Shown here piece after piece: positions 17,044-26,900 of a stretch of DNA of 64,000 bases. Origin of the DNA: Gilvimarinus japonicus (GTDB lineage: Bacteria > Pseudomonadota > Gammaproteobacteria > Pseudomonadales > Cellvibrionaceae); assembly GCF_042847215.1 (NCBI RefSeq), contig NZ_AP031500.1, forward strand, positions 2,914,001-2,978,000, written 5' to 3'. The position numbers and the translations under genes are program-made. Each line of letters opens with the position of its first letter. Position 1 is the first letter of the stretch. The notes under the pieces are model-generated. The model was given only the letters and a program-made list of their open reading frames with translations. It did not search any database and was not told the origin of the DNA.

Positions 17044-18135
17044 CTAGGCTCCGCCCCAGAGGTTCATAATCACCGCCACCAGCAACACTTGCGGCAGTAC
17101 CACCAGGGGTAAAAACAACGCGGTTTTCCACGATTTCATGGTGTCTTTGATCACCATAATTTCGGTGTAGTCGGTAGCCACCCCGGCCATCAAAAACATA
17201 AAACTGTTGCCCGGTGCGCGAGCGCGGTTCATTAGATCGGCGGCGATGGGGGTTGAGCCCTCAGAGCACACCTCAATAATCGTGGCCGCTACCATGGTTA
17301 GCAGCAGACCAACAATAGATGGGCCAAACCACTGCTGAAACATATCCACCGAGACAAACGCCCTTATGGCCGCGGCCAAAAGCACACCAAACAGCAACCA
17401 GCGCACCACCATACGCGAGCCTTTTACGCCCTCAAGCAGTACCCTGCCCCAAGCGCTGGGGTGCCAGTTAATACTGCGCCCTAAATCGCGTAACTGTGAC
17501 TTAAGCGGCGCGCTGGGCTCGTTGCCCTGAGCTTGCTCTGCCGGGTTTTCATCTAAGCGCCGGCGTTTTACTAAAGCGTCAAACACCAGCCCGGCAATAA
17601 CGCCAATCACCATAGATACGGCAATAAACAGCAATGTCCAACCGGGGCCGATCAAGGCAAACATAATGATAGTGAGCGATAGCGAGTTCCAGGGGCTGGC
17701 GATTAAAAAGGCCATCACCTGCCCAAGACTCGCGCCTTTTTGGTAGAGCTTCATGCCTACCATCAAAATACCGTGACTGCATAAATCGAGCAGTACGCCC
17801 GCTGCCGTAGCCCGTACAATACCGGTGACAGTACCGCCACGCCCCAACAGCGAGACAACCAGCTGCTGCGGCACATAGTGCAGCAACCCGACAAATAAAA
17901 TACCAAACAACACCCCCCACCACATGGTATTTAACAGCTCAAAGACACCGTGGCTAAAGTGCTCAAACCACTGTGGGCCGGCAAAGCCCAGGGCATAGGC
18001 GCCATAAAACAGCACGCACAACACCAGCGACCCCCACAGTAAGTAATCGATTTTGCGCTTGGATGCGCCGGCGCAATGATCGCCCGTGTTTTGCTCATCG
18101 TTTTTCGGTGTTTCTGGTCCGCAGCAGCTACTCAT
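17044..18135 (-). CDS. Heavy-metal permease of the DUF318 / SO_0444 type
   Basis: A 363-residue inner-membrane permease with about eight transmembrane helices in two related halves. The N-terminus MSSCCGPETPKN has a double cysteine, and there is a further Cys at DHCAGAS, both suited to metal capture. The signature segments are VLLDLCSHGILMVGMKLYQK, AFLIASPWNSLSL and TIIEVCSEGSTPIAADLMN. Similar proteins (SO_0444 group, related to ArsP) are annotated as copper/zinc efflux permeases. The overlap of its start with the stop of the MerR-type gene (8 bases, 18128-18135) indicates coupling, and the regulator has a CueR-like metal loop, so copper is the best guess for the substrate. Efflux direction is inferred. 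Confidence 0.85.
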   Translation of the reverse strand: MSSCCGPETPKNDEQNTGDHCAGASKRKIDYLLWGSLVLCVLFYGAYALGFAGPQWFEHFSHGVFELLNTMWWGVLFGILFVGLLHYVPQQLVVSLLGRGGTVTGIVRATAAGVLLDLCSHGILMVGMKLYQKGASLGQVMAFLIASPWNSLSLTIIMFALIGPGWTLLFIAVSMVIGVIAGLVFDALVKRRRLDENPAEQAQGNEPSAPLKSQLRDLGRSINWHPSAWGRVLLEGVKGSRMVVRWLLFGVLLAAAIRAFVSVDMFQQWFGPSIVGLLLTMVAATIIEVCSEGSTPIAADLMNRARAPGNSFMFLMAGVATDYTEIMVIKDTMKSWKTALFLPLVVLPQVLLVAVIMNLWGGA

Positions 18136-18556
18136 GGGAATCCTCCAGCAGGGTGAAAGTCATCGGGCGCTCGCTCTCGCTCAAATCACTTAAAATCGCG
18201 CATTGCGGTTTTTCATCACCGGTACAGCGGTGGGCCAACTCCTCTAGGGTGTTGCGCATCCGGGTGAGATTATCGAGTTGCCTATCCAGCTGAGCAATTT
18301 TGTGCTGTACCGCGCGCTTTACATCTTTACTGTGGCGCTTCTGGTCGTCAAACAACGCTAACAACTCGGCGCACTCTTGCAGTGAAAAGCCAACACTGCG
18401 GGCGCGCGACAACAGTGTCAGACGCCGAATACAGGCGCGGTCATAATGGCGGTAACCATTCGCCTGGCGCTGCGCTTGCAACAGCCCCTGGGATTCGTAA
18501 TAACGAATCGATTTAGCCGAAAGCCCGGTAGCCTCAGCGGCTTGCCCAATATTCAT
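18128..18556 (-). CDS. MerR-family metal regulator, CueR-like
   Basis: A 142-residue MerR-type activator: N-terminal winged helix (MNIGQAAEATGLSAKSIRYY), a coiled dimer helix (about 80-110) and a metal-binding loop containing HRCTGDEKPQCAIL, with two cysteines separated by seven residues. This spacing resembles the Cu(I)-binding loop of CueR. It autoregulates from a promoter with a 19-bp spacer immediately upstream (18594-18624), which MerR proteins untwist on metal binding. Its stop overlaps the start of the downstream permease, making a two-gene metal-resistance operon. Copper specificity is inferred; gold or silver cannot be excluded. Confidence 0.9.
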   Translation of the reverse strand: MNIGQAAEATGLSAKSIRYYESQGLLQAQRQANGYRHYDRACIRRLTLLSRARSVGFSLQECAELLALFDDQKRHSKDVKRAVQHKIAQLDRQLDNLTRMRNTLEELAHRCTGDEKPQCAILSDLSESERPMTFTLLEDSHE

Positions 18557-18593
18557 GTAACACCTCCGCGCATGCCATTAAGCGATTAACCAC

Positions 18594-18624
18594 ACCTTAA
18601 ACCTTACCCCAAGGTTAAGGTCAA
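18594..18624 (-). promoter_or_regulatory. MerR/CueR-type promoter-operator with 19-bp spacer
   Basis: On the minus strand, TTGACC (18624-18619) and TAAGGT (18599-18594) are separated by 19 bases, longer than the usual 17. Within it are the arms ACCTT and AAGGT of the operator dyad. It closely resembles the E. coli copA promoter arrangement and is 38 bases upstream of the MerR start codon. Confidence 0.85.
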
Positions 18625-18814
18625 CCAGAATTTTCCTTATCAATTTGCGATTGACTCGTCAGAATTGTCTAAAAAATGTGTATAGACTGCCCAACTTAAC
18701 GTCAAGGCAGACAAGAACTTAACTTAACCCACAACAATAAAATCATTTATTTTCAGCACGTTAAGAAACACTCTTGACAACAAACGTGAAACATTGACAA
18801 TGAACGGTGAGATA

Positions 18815-19066
18815 ATGATTGAGAGCTGGGAAGAATCGATGGAATATTTGGATACATCACACCCAGAGTGGGCGAGAATGTGGGACGAGCTGGCGTACTA
18901 CCCCATGAACGACGGCGACCACCTGTGTATCAACGGCAGCGACTGCTGGGAATACATGGGCTCTAGTGCCGACCACCACCACTTGCGTCACGCCAACCAC
19001 CCGGCGACTAACAGTGCCGAATATTTCTATATTGAGCGCCCCCGGGCGGCCGTCGGCTGGGCGTAA
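18815..19066 (+). CDS. Hypothetical small acidic, aromatic-rich protein
   Basis: An unrecognised protein of 83 residues, starting MIESWEESMEYLDTSHPEWA and ending ERPRAAVGWA. It is rich in Trp, Tyr, Asp and His with a cluster SSADHHHLRHANH in the middle and two cysteines (CINGSDCWEY). No signal peptide or membrane helix. The ATG at 18815 is preferred because GGTGAG precedes it by five bases; ATG 18800 or TTG 18794 would add five or seven residues. It stands alone between the MerR gene (divergent) and the DUF4404 gene (convergent). The His/Cys content next to a metal operon is suggestive only. Confidence 0.6.
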   Translation: MIESWEESMEYLDTSHPEWARMWDELAYYPMNDGDHLCINGSDCWEYMGSSADHHHLRHANHPATNSAEYFYIERPRAAVGWA

Positions 19067-19112
19067 ACCTACTTTGCGAGCGGTGCCGCTTAGCACCGCC
19101 CCGCTATTAGCC

Positions 19113-19379
19113 TTAAACCCCCATATTTTTCAGAGCATTTACAATTTGCCCCAGTACCGCCGAAACTTGCGGATGCTCTTCTTCATACTCACCCAACATA
19201 GCCTCTAATGTCTCTATCGGGCGAGGATCTGCCACATCATCGCTACCGCGCGCGTGAGTGTGCCGATCCAGCTCACTCATCAAGCGCTTTTGCGCATCAC
19301 TTTCACGATCGTCGGCAAATAATTCATGCAATCGGCCAATAAGCTGGTCGAGCTGCTGGCCCGGTTCTGGTTGCGCCAT
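19113..19379 (-). CDS. DUF4404 family protein
   Basis: An 88-residue, mostly alpha-helical cytosolic protein with the DUF4404 pattern: an N-terminal LIGRLHELFADD helix, an Asp-rich middle and HPQVSAVLGQIVNALKNMGV at the C-terminus, which is the typical ending. Members occur widely in proteobacteria, with no known function. It is convergent with the small hypothetical gene before it and divergent from the GtrA gene. Confidence 0.8.
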   Translation of the reverse strand: MAQPEPGQQLDQLIGRLHELFADDRESDAQKRLMSELDRHTHARGSDDVADPRPIETLEAMLGEYEEEHPQVSAVLGQIVNALKNMGV

Positions 19380-19587
19380 ACATCACCTCTTAGCAAAAAA
19401 TAGTACACCACACCTGCGTCTAACAGCAGGGTATGGTATAAACTGACCCCTAATATAACTGCCACAGACAGAGCGCGTCCAGAAACGCTTTACCAGAATA
19501 AGACGCAATAATACAAAAACGTACTGATGGCACAATGAGTCTGACCATAAACCCAAGCATTGCCTGCACAGTTTAGGAGACGTTTAG

Positions 19588-20004
19588 GTGGAAACACCTA
19601 TAAACATACAAACCACGCCCCGCAGAATACGACAGTTGCTAAACTCACAGTTTGGGCGCTTTGCAATGGTTGGTGCAGCGGCTACCGGATTCCAGTACCT
19701 GTTACTGATCCTGCTAGCCGAGCTGACCCCGCTTAACACCGTTGCCTGCTCAGCACTGGCGTTTACGATATCGGCACTTTTTAACTATCTGGCCAATTAT
19801 TACCTAACGTTTCAATCCGACAAGTGCCACCTTGAAACATTAAGTCGGTTTACAGTTACCGCAATCATCGGGTTGTGCATTAATACCTTGGTGTTTTATT
19901 GCGCCGAACTGATTATGCCGCACTATTTGCTGTCGCAATGCGTGGCGACAGTCATTACGTTAATAAGCAACTTTTTGCTGCACAAATACTGGATTTATAA
20001 ATAG
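19588..20004 (+). CDS. GtrA-family membrane protein
   Basis: A 138-residue protein with four predicted transmembrane helices and the GtrA signature (FGRFAMVGAAATGFQYLLL, NYLANYYLTF, HKYWIYK). GtrA-type proteins are thought to flip lipid-linked sugars made by a partner GT2 enzyme. It starts with GTG at 19588, supported by AGGAG at 19576. The next gene, 4 bases downstream, encodes precisely such a glycosyltransferase, so the two probably make and translocate a polyprenyl-phosphate sugar used for surface glycan modification. Confidence 0.88.
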   Translation: METPINIQTTPRRIRQLLNSQFGRFAMVGAAATGFQYLLLILLAELTPLNTVACSALAFTISALFNYLANYYLTFQSDKCHLETLSRFTVTAIIGLCINTLVFYCAELIMPHYLLSQCVATVITLISNFLLHKYWIYK

Positions 20005-20008
20005 CCTT

Positions 20009-20974
20009 ATGTCTGACAAAACCCTTGCCATAGTCGCGCCTTGTTATAACGAGCAAGAAATGCTGCCCACCAGTATTCCCGTGCTGCTGCAAACGCTGGA
20101 TACACTTATTAACGCCGAAAAAGTCAGTCCAGCCTCGCGACTGTACTTTGTCGATGACGGCAGCCGCGACAATACCTGGCAACAATTGGCTGATGCCAGC
20201 AAAGCCCACCCAGGGCGAATTGTGGCGATCCGTCTGTCTCGCAACAAAGGCCATCAAAATGCGCTACTGGCTGGGCTTGCCAGCACCTCTGAGGATATGG
20301 TGGTCAGTATCGACGCCGACTTGCAAGACGACCCGGTTAACATCGAAAAAATGGTTGACGCCTATCACAACGGCAGCGAAGTTGTTTACGGCGTGCGCGC
20401 CGCACGGGACACAGACACAAAATTTAAACGTCTGACCGCCGAAGGTTATTACCACGTCATGAAAAAGCTCGGCGTCGACTTAGTGTTTAACCACGCCGAC
20501 TTTCGCTTAATGAGCCGCCGCGCACTAAACGCATTGCTGGAATACCCCGAGAGCCAGCTATTTTTGCGGGGCATGGTACGCGAAGTAGGGTTTGCATCCT
20601 CTGTGGTTGAGTACGACCGGCAAAGCCGCGCCGCCGGCGAAAGCAAATACCCGCTGCGCAAAATGTTATCGCTGGCTTGGCACGGTATTTCAAGCTTTTC
20701 TACCGCACCGCTGCGGGCTATTACTTTACTCGGCATTACCGCCAGCGCGCTGTCGTTGATAACGTTGCTCTGGGTGCTCGCCACCCGCTTATTAACCGAT
20801 AACGCCATCCCTGGCTGGACGTCTATTCTTTTGCCACTGCTGTTTATCGGCAGCGTACAACTACTGAGCCTTGGGGTCATTGGCGAGTACTTGGCAAAAC
20901 TTTATACCGAAATAAAAAAACGCCCGCGCTACCATATCAGTGAGCGACTATCGAACCAGGCGGACGAGCACTAA
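20009..20974 (+). CDS. GT2 glycosyltransferase, GtrB/DPM1-like
   Basis: A 321-residue family 2 glycosyltransferase. The nucleotide-sugar binding fold is in residues 1-230: APCYNEQEMLP, VDDGSRDNTW, and the metal-binding DADLQDDPVN. Two transmembrane helices follow (about 235-257 and 268-290), with the C-terminal EYLAKLYTEIKKRPRY that is typical of polyprenyl-phosphate glucosyl/mannosyl transferases such as GtrB and ArnC. It likely transfers a sugar from a nucleotide donor to undecaprenyl phosphate at the inner membrane, for use with the GtrA-like protein encoded just upstream. The third member of a classical gtr set, the strain-specific transferase, is absent from the immediate neighbourhood. 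Confidence 0.9.
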   Translation: MSDKTLAIVAPCYNEQEMLPTSIPVLLQTLDTLINAEKVSPASRLYFVDDGSRDNTWQQLADASKAHPGRIVAIRLSRNKGHQNALLAGLASTSEDMVVSIDADLQDDPVNIEKMVDAYHNGSEVVYGVRAARDTDTKFKRLTAEGYYHVMKKLGVDLVFNHADFRLMSRRALNALLEYPESQLFLRGMVREVGFASSVVEYDRQSRAAGESKYPLRKMLSLAWHGISSFSTAPLRAITLLGITASALSLITLLWVLATRLLTDNAIPGWTSILLPLLFIGSVQLLSLGVIGEYLAKLYTEIKKRPRYHISERLSNQADEH

Positions 20975-21114
20975 ACAGCAGCAGTAACAACGTCATTATG
21001 GCAGCCTTTCGGCCATAACGATGCAGCGCAACGTAACAGATATAGTTAGTAACAGCCAACGCGGTGGCCACGCACCTATCAGCGCCCCCGTTGCGCCCAC
21101 ATGGAGTGTTAGTA

Positions 21115-22539
21115 ATGGCAAAACTGGAATGTCAGTTCTTTCCCGAAACCCCTGCCCTATGGCGCTGCCCCCGGTGCAGCACACTATACGGGGAACGCTG
21201 CATTCCAGCCGGTCACAGCACACACTGGGGTCGCCATGATCCGGCGTGCATCCGCTGCACCCACTCTCTGACTTACTTAGGCAACGCCACCGATGCCAAA
21301 CCATTTTGGCAACAACTGCCCCACTTTTTTGCCTACCCGCTACAATCGCAAACCCTGCTGGTGCTTGGGCTGTTGACGCTGCTCAACACTTTTATCAATG
21401 ACGGTTTAATCGGTTTAGTCGCCGGCTTATTCAGTCTAGCGGTTTTGATAAAATATGGTTTCGCCATCATCAATGAGCGCGGCCAAGGTAAGTGCACAGC
21501 CCCCACGCTTGGCCAAGTTCTTACCGGCGATTCTGAGCATTTATTTTTGCGACAAATGGTTTTAATCATTGCCATGGGTGCTGCGATAACCTTTGCCAGC
21601 GGTATTGCCCCAAGCTTTGGTTTACTCGTGATGGGGTTTTTAACACTCGCCATGCCGGCCAGTATTATGGTTCTGGCAGTCGAAAAGTCGGTACGTCGCG
21701 CACTCAATCCAATGGCGTTGATCTCATTAATGCTGACTATCGGCTGGCCCTATTTACTGCTTTGGCTCTGCTCGCAAGCTATTACCATTGGACCATATAT
21801 TCTGGCCGACTTTATTGTAGGCAATAACGCCGACCGTGCGCCGCCGGGCATGCCCACCTTAATGTTTATTAATTTTTTAATATCTTATTTCAGCATCATG
21901 CTTTACACCATGCTCGGCTATGTATTGTTTGAATACCAACACGAACTGGGCTACCGCACAGATATAGAAGATGACCAAGCGCTAAGCGAAACGGATTTTA
22001 TCAAAGCCCGCGCCTTGGGCGAGGTAGCGGTACTCATCAGCGATCAAAAATATAATGATGCGCGCCAAAGCTTACGCCGCGCCCTCGACGCAGTGCACGA
22101 TGACCTTGAGTTACACAATCGCTACCACAAACTGCTTATGTTGCTCGACGATAACACAGCCTTGGCCAATCACGCCGACTATTTAGTGGAGTTACATATG
22201 GCTCAGCACCAAACCGCGCGGGCAGTCGGCGTCGTGTTGGACGTGCAGACCCGGCTTGCGAGTTTTAAGCTTGGCAAAAGCAGTACCGCTCTGGCCCTGG
22301 CGCAATTAATGGTAGAGCAAGGTTACTACCGCAATGGGATTCGGTTGCTGCACAATTTTCACGCCCAGTACCCCAACGATCGGCATTTACCCGCCGCATA
22401 CCTATTGGCCGCTACAACATTGATAGAGCACTTGGGCGATGACAAAACCGGCCGCAATATCGCTCGCTACACGCTAAAAAAGCACCCCAACTGCAAAGAG
22501 CATATCGCGCTAGAGAAACTGCTTAACATAAGTGTTTAA
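21115..22539 (+). CDS. Membrane protein with N-terminal zinc-ribbon-like cluster and helical C-terminus
   Basis: A 474-residue protein that I do not recognise as a named family. Residues 1-55 hold C-P-R-C (18-21), a Cys at about 29 and C-I-R-C (about 45-48), a zinc-ribbon or B-box-like cluster. Residues about 75-300 contain five or six hydrophobic segments, and residues about 310-474 are helical and repeat-like, suggestive of TPR units. The ATG at 21115 is used because it starts the cysteine module directly; an upstream in-frame ATG at 21064 adds 17 residues of poor character. It is convergent with the rhomboid gene, 20 bases apart, and both proteins combine a membrane core with a helical C-terminus. 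Confidence 0.65.
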   Translation: MAKLECQFFPETPALWRCPRCSTLYGERCIPAGHSTHWGRHDPACIRCTHSLTYLGNATDAKPFWQQLPHFFAYPLQSQTLLVLGLLTLLNTFINDGLIGLVAGLFSLAVLIKYGFAIINERGQGKCTAPTLGQVLTGDSEHLFLRQMVLIIAMGAAITFASGIAPSFGLLVMGFLTLAMPASIMVLAVEKSVRRALNPMALISLMLTIGWPYLLLWLCSQAITIGPYILADFIVGNNADRAPPGMPTLMFINFLISYFSIMLYTMLGYVLFEYQHELGYRTDIEDDQALSETDFIKARALGEVAVLISDQKYNDARQSLRRALDAVHDDLELHNRYHKLLMLLDDNTALANHADYLVELHMAQHQTARAVGVVLDVQTRLASFKLGKSSTALALAQLMVEQGYYRNGIRLLHNFHAQYPNDRHLPAAYLLAATTLIEHLGDDKTGRNIARYTLKKHPNCKEHIALEKLLNISV

Positions 22540-22559
22540 TGGCCTGCCGCGTCATGTAT

Positions 22560-23939
22560 TCAAGCTAGCGTCTGCGTTTTAGTCTGGGCACTATTAACAA
22601 GCTCAATCAAGGGTTCGGTTAGCCGCACTTCTTTTTGTTGTGCCCACGCAGCGTAGGTGGTGGCCTGCTTTTTCTGATTGAGCTGCAAAAACCGTTGCGC
22701 CAATGCCAGGCAAAGTTTGCCGGTCAATGCTGGCGCTTTAGGCGCTAAGATGCGGTACTGCGTTACCATCTCATCAACCGTTGTTGCCCAGCTCATATCG
22801 ACACGGGGCAATTGCACAAACTGTTTAAGTGCGGCGAACGTCACCTCGTGAAATACCCGCTCCGAGGGTTGATTTTTGTAGAGGTTAAACTGCAAGTGCC
22901 AGGGCCGTGGATCATTACCATAGTGCTCGCACAACACCCGCACCCGCGAGCGCGCTCGGTTAAAATCAAGATTGGCCGCCAGGGCCTGCACTTGCAAAAG
23001 CTGCTGCTCCAAACGTGCCCCCTGATCCGCCTGCTGCTCTTTTTTGGCAAACTCGCGCCGACTCACCGGCAGCGCCAACATCACGGCAAAACCCGCCAGC
23101 AGGCCACCAATGTGAGCCCAGTAGGCAGTGTTAGAGTCGACAAAAAAGTGGCCGTATAGCTCTTTGGCAATCCACACCGGAAACACCCACAGTGCTGGCG
23201 CGACAAACTCGCCAAAATAAAACAGCGCACTGTAAAAAAAACGAATTTTACGCAGCCGATACAGCGCCAAATACATGCCCATTAAACCCGATATCGCCCC
23301 CGACGCACCGACCAACGGCACCAGTGAGTCAGGGCTAATCGCAATAAACAAAGCATCTGCGGCAATCCCGCTAAGCAGGTATCCCGCCAGGTAGCGAACG
23401 GTCCCAAGAGCACGCTCTAGGGTAAAGCCAAACAAAAATAAAAACACCATATTGCCCAGCAAGTGCCCCCAGCCACCATGCAAAAACATACTGGAAATAA
23501 ACGTGAATGGTCGTGCTTGAGCGGGAATCAAACCCGCCTGTAGGCTGCTGATGCGGTCGCGCTGCTGCTCAAAGGTGCGGCGCCCATCGCGCCACTGATT
23601 AAGGTTTGGAATACGCGAGCTTTGGTCGACCCACACCTCGCGTAGGTAGTGGTCAAATTGCAAATCAAACATGGCGTGAGTTAAAGGCGAGCCATTGCGA
23701 TGCTGGGCATCCCAGTGAGCTACGTCCTCGGGGTGATAAGCTTGCAGGTAATCGCGGTAATAAGGGCGCTCGATATCATCGAGCTGGTGGCTGTGGTACG
23801 TGTCGGCGGCCAACGCTAACTTGGCGTCGTCATTACCTTGATAAAACAAAAAAACAAACACATTGAGCGCGATTAACGCCAAGGTAATAAGCGGTGGACG
23901 CGACCAATCGGGCTTGTCCTGAATCGGAATAATTAACAT
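22560..23939 (-). CDS. Rhomboid-family intramembrane serine protease with C-terminal helical extension
   Basis: A 459-residue rhomboid. The catalytic dyad is S213 in VGASGAISGLMG and H275 in YWAHIGGLLAG; MFLHGGWGHLLGNM (about 151-164) is the conserved segment that supplies the oxyanion histidine. An extra region of roughly 110 residues separates helix 1 (about 18-34) from helix 2, and a C-terminal extension of about 160 residues after the last helix is predicted helical, TPR-like. Rhomboids cut transmembrane segments within the membrane. It starts 59 bases after the 2217-residue surface protein gene on the same strand, whose C-terminal Gly/TM/Arg tail resembles substrates of rhomboid-type sorting proteases (rhombosortase). 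A processing relationship is inferred. Confidence 0.9.
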   Translation of the reverse strand: MLIIPIQDKPDWSRPPLITLALIALNVFVFLFYQGNDDAKLALAADTYHSHQLDDIERPYYRDYLQAYHPEDVAHWDAQHRNGSPLTHAMFDLQFDHYLREVWVDQSSRIPNLNQWRDGRRTFEQQRDRISSLQAGLIPAQARPFTFISSMFLHGGWGHLLGNMVFLFLFGFTLERALGTVRYLAGYLLSGIAADALFIAISPDSLVPLVGASGAISGLMGMYLALYRLRKIRFFYSALFYFGEFVAPALWVFPVWIAKELYGHFFVDSNTAYWAHIGGLLAGFAVMLALPVSRREFAKKEQQADQGARLEQQLLQVQALAANLDFNRARSRVRVLCEHYGNDPRPWHLQFNLYKNQPSERVFHEVTFAALKQFVQLPRVDMSWATTVDEMVTQYRILAPKAPALTGKLCLALAQRFLQLNQKKQATTYAAWAQQKEVRLTEPLIELVNSAQTKTQTLA

Positions 23940-23998
23940 ACCAACGTCCCTGTCAGCTTGCCGGCCATCCTGACCGGCAAGTGTATTAGGCTATTACA

Positions 23999-26900
23999 TT
24001 AAGGCTCCTCGCAGCGCGTTAAGCGCTGCAGTCGCCGACGTGAGGTCAGCGCCGCGGCCAACAGTAGCAGAATACCCCAAGGGCCGGTTGCACCGCCACC
24101 ACCGCCGCCATGGCTACCACCGTTGTCTGGTGACGGCGGCGGGTTAGGCGTTTCACCGTCGCCATCACCCTCTCCGTTGCCATCGCCGTTACCCGTGTCG
24201 GATACCGGTTTAGCCACACCGCCCGGATCGAGAATCGCGCCATTGGCAACGCCGTCGGCGTCATTCGGGCCACCATCTTCCAGAGTGAGCTGAACACACC
24301 AATGGCCTTCGGTTAACCCGCTTTGCCACTCGGTGCTGCCCGGTGGCGGGCAGTAACCCTCTGCGCCAGCGCTGGAGTAAAGCGCGTTGTTGGCATCCTC
24401 GATAAAGCTCATCCACTCGCCCGCTTGCCATTTGCGATACACAGCCTCAGCAGGGATCGCCTCAGTCAGCGGTACCACCACTTGGGCCCGAGTACCGTTT
24501 TGCAGCAACTCGACCGCCTCAAAGTCAACGTAGCCGCCCACGTTAACGTACTCATCATCGGCGGGAAGCTCGTCTTCGCCTAAGCGCGCGCCATCGGCCC
24601 CGGCGAGCGCGGCTTCACCACCAAGCAGACAACGCACACCCGGCTCACACTCCACCAAGTAACGGTTGTTGTGCGCTAAGCTGGTAATCATAATGTTGCT
24701 GGCGCGATGAGCGTCGACATAGTCGGGCAAGCCGTCGCCATCGGTATCGGCATAGCCTTCTTGTGCATCACTCACGCCATCACCGTCTTGATCCGTATCG
24801 GCAGCAAGTGTGGGCAACGAGTCAACCACAACAAAGGGTAGGCTTTTGTCGGTAACCGCGCCCGAGCCATCGGTAACACTCAGCGCCACTCGGTAGAGCC
24901 CAGCGGGTAGCAAATCAGCGCTAAAGCTGAGAGTTTCGCCGGCGCCAGCGAATGCGTCGTCAAGCTCGGCAATACCCGACCAGCTGAGCTGATACGCCTC
25001 ACCTTCCGGATCATGGATCATGGCGGTGAGTTGCACCTCGCCGCCATCGCGCGCCAACAGCGAGCGGGGCTCGTCAGCTTGGCTGAGCTGCAAACTCACC
25101 ATAGCCGGAACATTGCTCTCGGTAATAGTAAGCTGATGCTCGGCTTTAACACCGGGGTTAAAGGCGTACAGGCTGTCGGCCGGCTCACCCATACGATGGT
25201 CGAGCCGGATAATCAGTGTCTCGTCCGATTCGGTGTCAGCATCGGGGGCAATCATTAGCTCAACCGGGGCTTCAAGTTCACCCTCGTTAAACGTCACTTG
25301 GTTACCGGTCAAGCTGTAGTCATCGCTGCTAGCGGTACTGTCGCTGTCGATCACATAAGGTACGCTCAGCGGGTACTCTGGGGCAGGGCCATTTAACAGC
25401 ACCCGGAAGCTCGCCACACTGCCCTCAGCGACGGTTTGATCACGGCTCATAGACACCAGTGGCGCAATGTCGACTTGTTGCGACTCGCGTACGGTGTTGC
25501 CCGCGCGGTCTTCGGCCCACCACTCAACGGTGTGACGTCCCGGCGCGAGGTAGAGCGTGCCGTTCTCCATGTCTTGCACCGAGATACTGCAACACTCAGC
25601 GTCGATGCGGTCGTGGGCCAACGCTTTCAGGGCGCTGTCCAGTTCCGCGTCGCTGGCGTTCTCGGCTAGGCCTAACAACTGCCGCAGGCTAATCGGCGTA
25701 TACAAAGCATTGGCGCTAACGCTAACGGCTGTGGGCGGCGTTAGCATCGGCGGCATTAAGTCAAGATAATCATTGATGTCGCTGGCGTCGGTATCATCGA
25801 CGCCCTCTTGGTAATCGCTGACACCGTCGCCATCACTGTCCACCGCACGGGTGACCTCAACCGAGAACGGTGCCAAGGCAACACTCTCGCGGCCGTCACT
25901 GACGGTGATGACGATATCCTCGTAGCGACCCACTTGGGCGTCACCGGCAATACCACTAAGCACACCGGTGTTGGCGTCCAGCACTAACCAGTCTGGCGCG
26001 CCCGAGGTGCTAAAGCTCAGGGGGTCGCCATCGCTGTCGGCCACAGTGGGAGCAAAGCGATACAGCTGGCCCACAGTAATGGTAGCCACTGGGGTGCCAC
26101 TAATGGTGGGTACTTCGTTGGCATTGGGGTCGATCACCTCAATGCTAAACGCAGGCAGCGAGGCGCTGCTGCTGCCATCGCTGACCGACAGATTAATACC
26201 GCTGAAAGTACCCACTTGAGTGGGGGTTCCGCTCAAACGCCCGGTGCTGGTATTGAGGTTGAGCCAAGAGGGTTTACCCGTGATCGAGAAGCTTAAGGTA
26301 TCGCCATCGACATCATTGACAGTCGGGACAAAACTGTAGTTGCTTCCCAGCTGAGCCGAAGCCGCCGCGCTACCACTGATGCTCGGCGCGTCGTTGACCG
26401 GGTTAACGGTGATGCTAACGGTAGCCATACCTGAGGCGTCCCCTGCGTCGTCCATCACGGTGTAACCAAAAGTGTCGGTACCGTTAAAGTCGGCACTGGG
26501 CGTGTAGGTGACAGTACCGTCGCCGTGGTTATCCACGCTGCCGTTACTGGCGGCGCTGGCAATCACGACGGTGGTAAGGTCAACCGTACCATCAATGTCG
26601 CTGTCGTTATCCAGCAGCGAGATCAACACGGAACTGTCTTCATCGGTTACGGCGCTGTCATCGCCCGCCGCAGGTAGGTCGTTGACGCTATCGATGGTTA
26701 GGGTCACTGTAGCGGTATTGGACCACTCACCTAAATCATCCATCACCCGGTAGCTAAAGCTGTCGCTGCCAAAGTAGTTCTCGCTCGGGGTGTAGGTCAC
26801 CATTCCGGTGCCGGTATTGACGCTGGTGGCACCATTTGTCGGTGCGCTCACCACCTCGACGCTGGCCACATTCAGAGCGCCATCAATGTCACTGTCGTTA

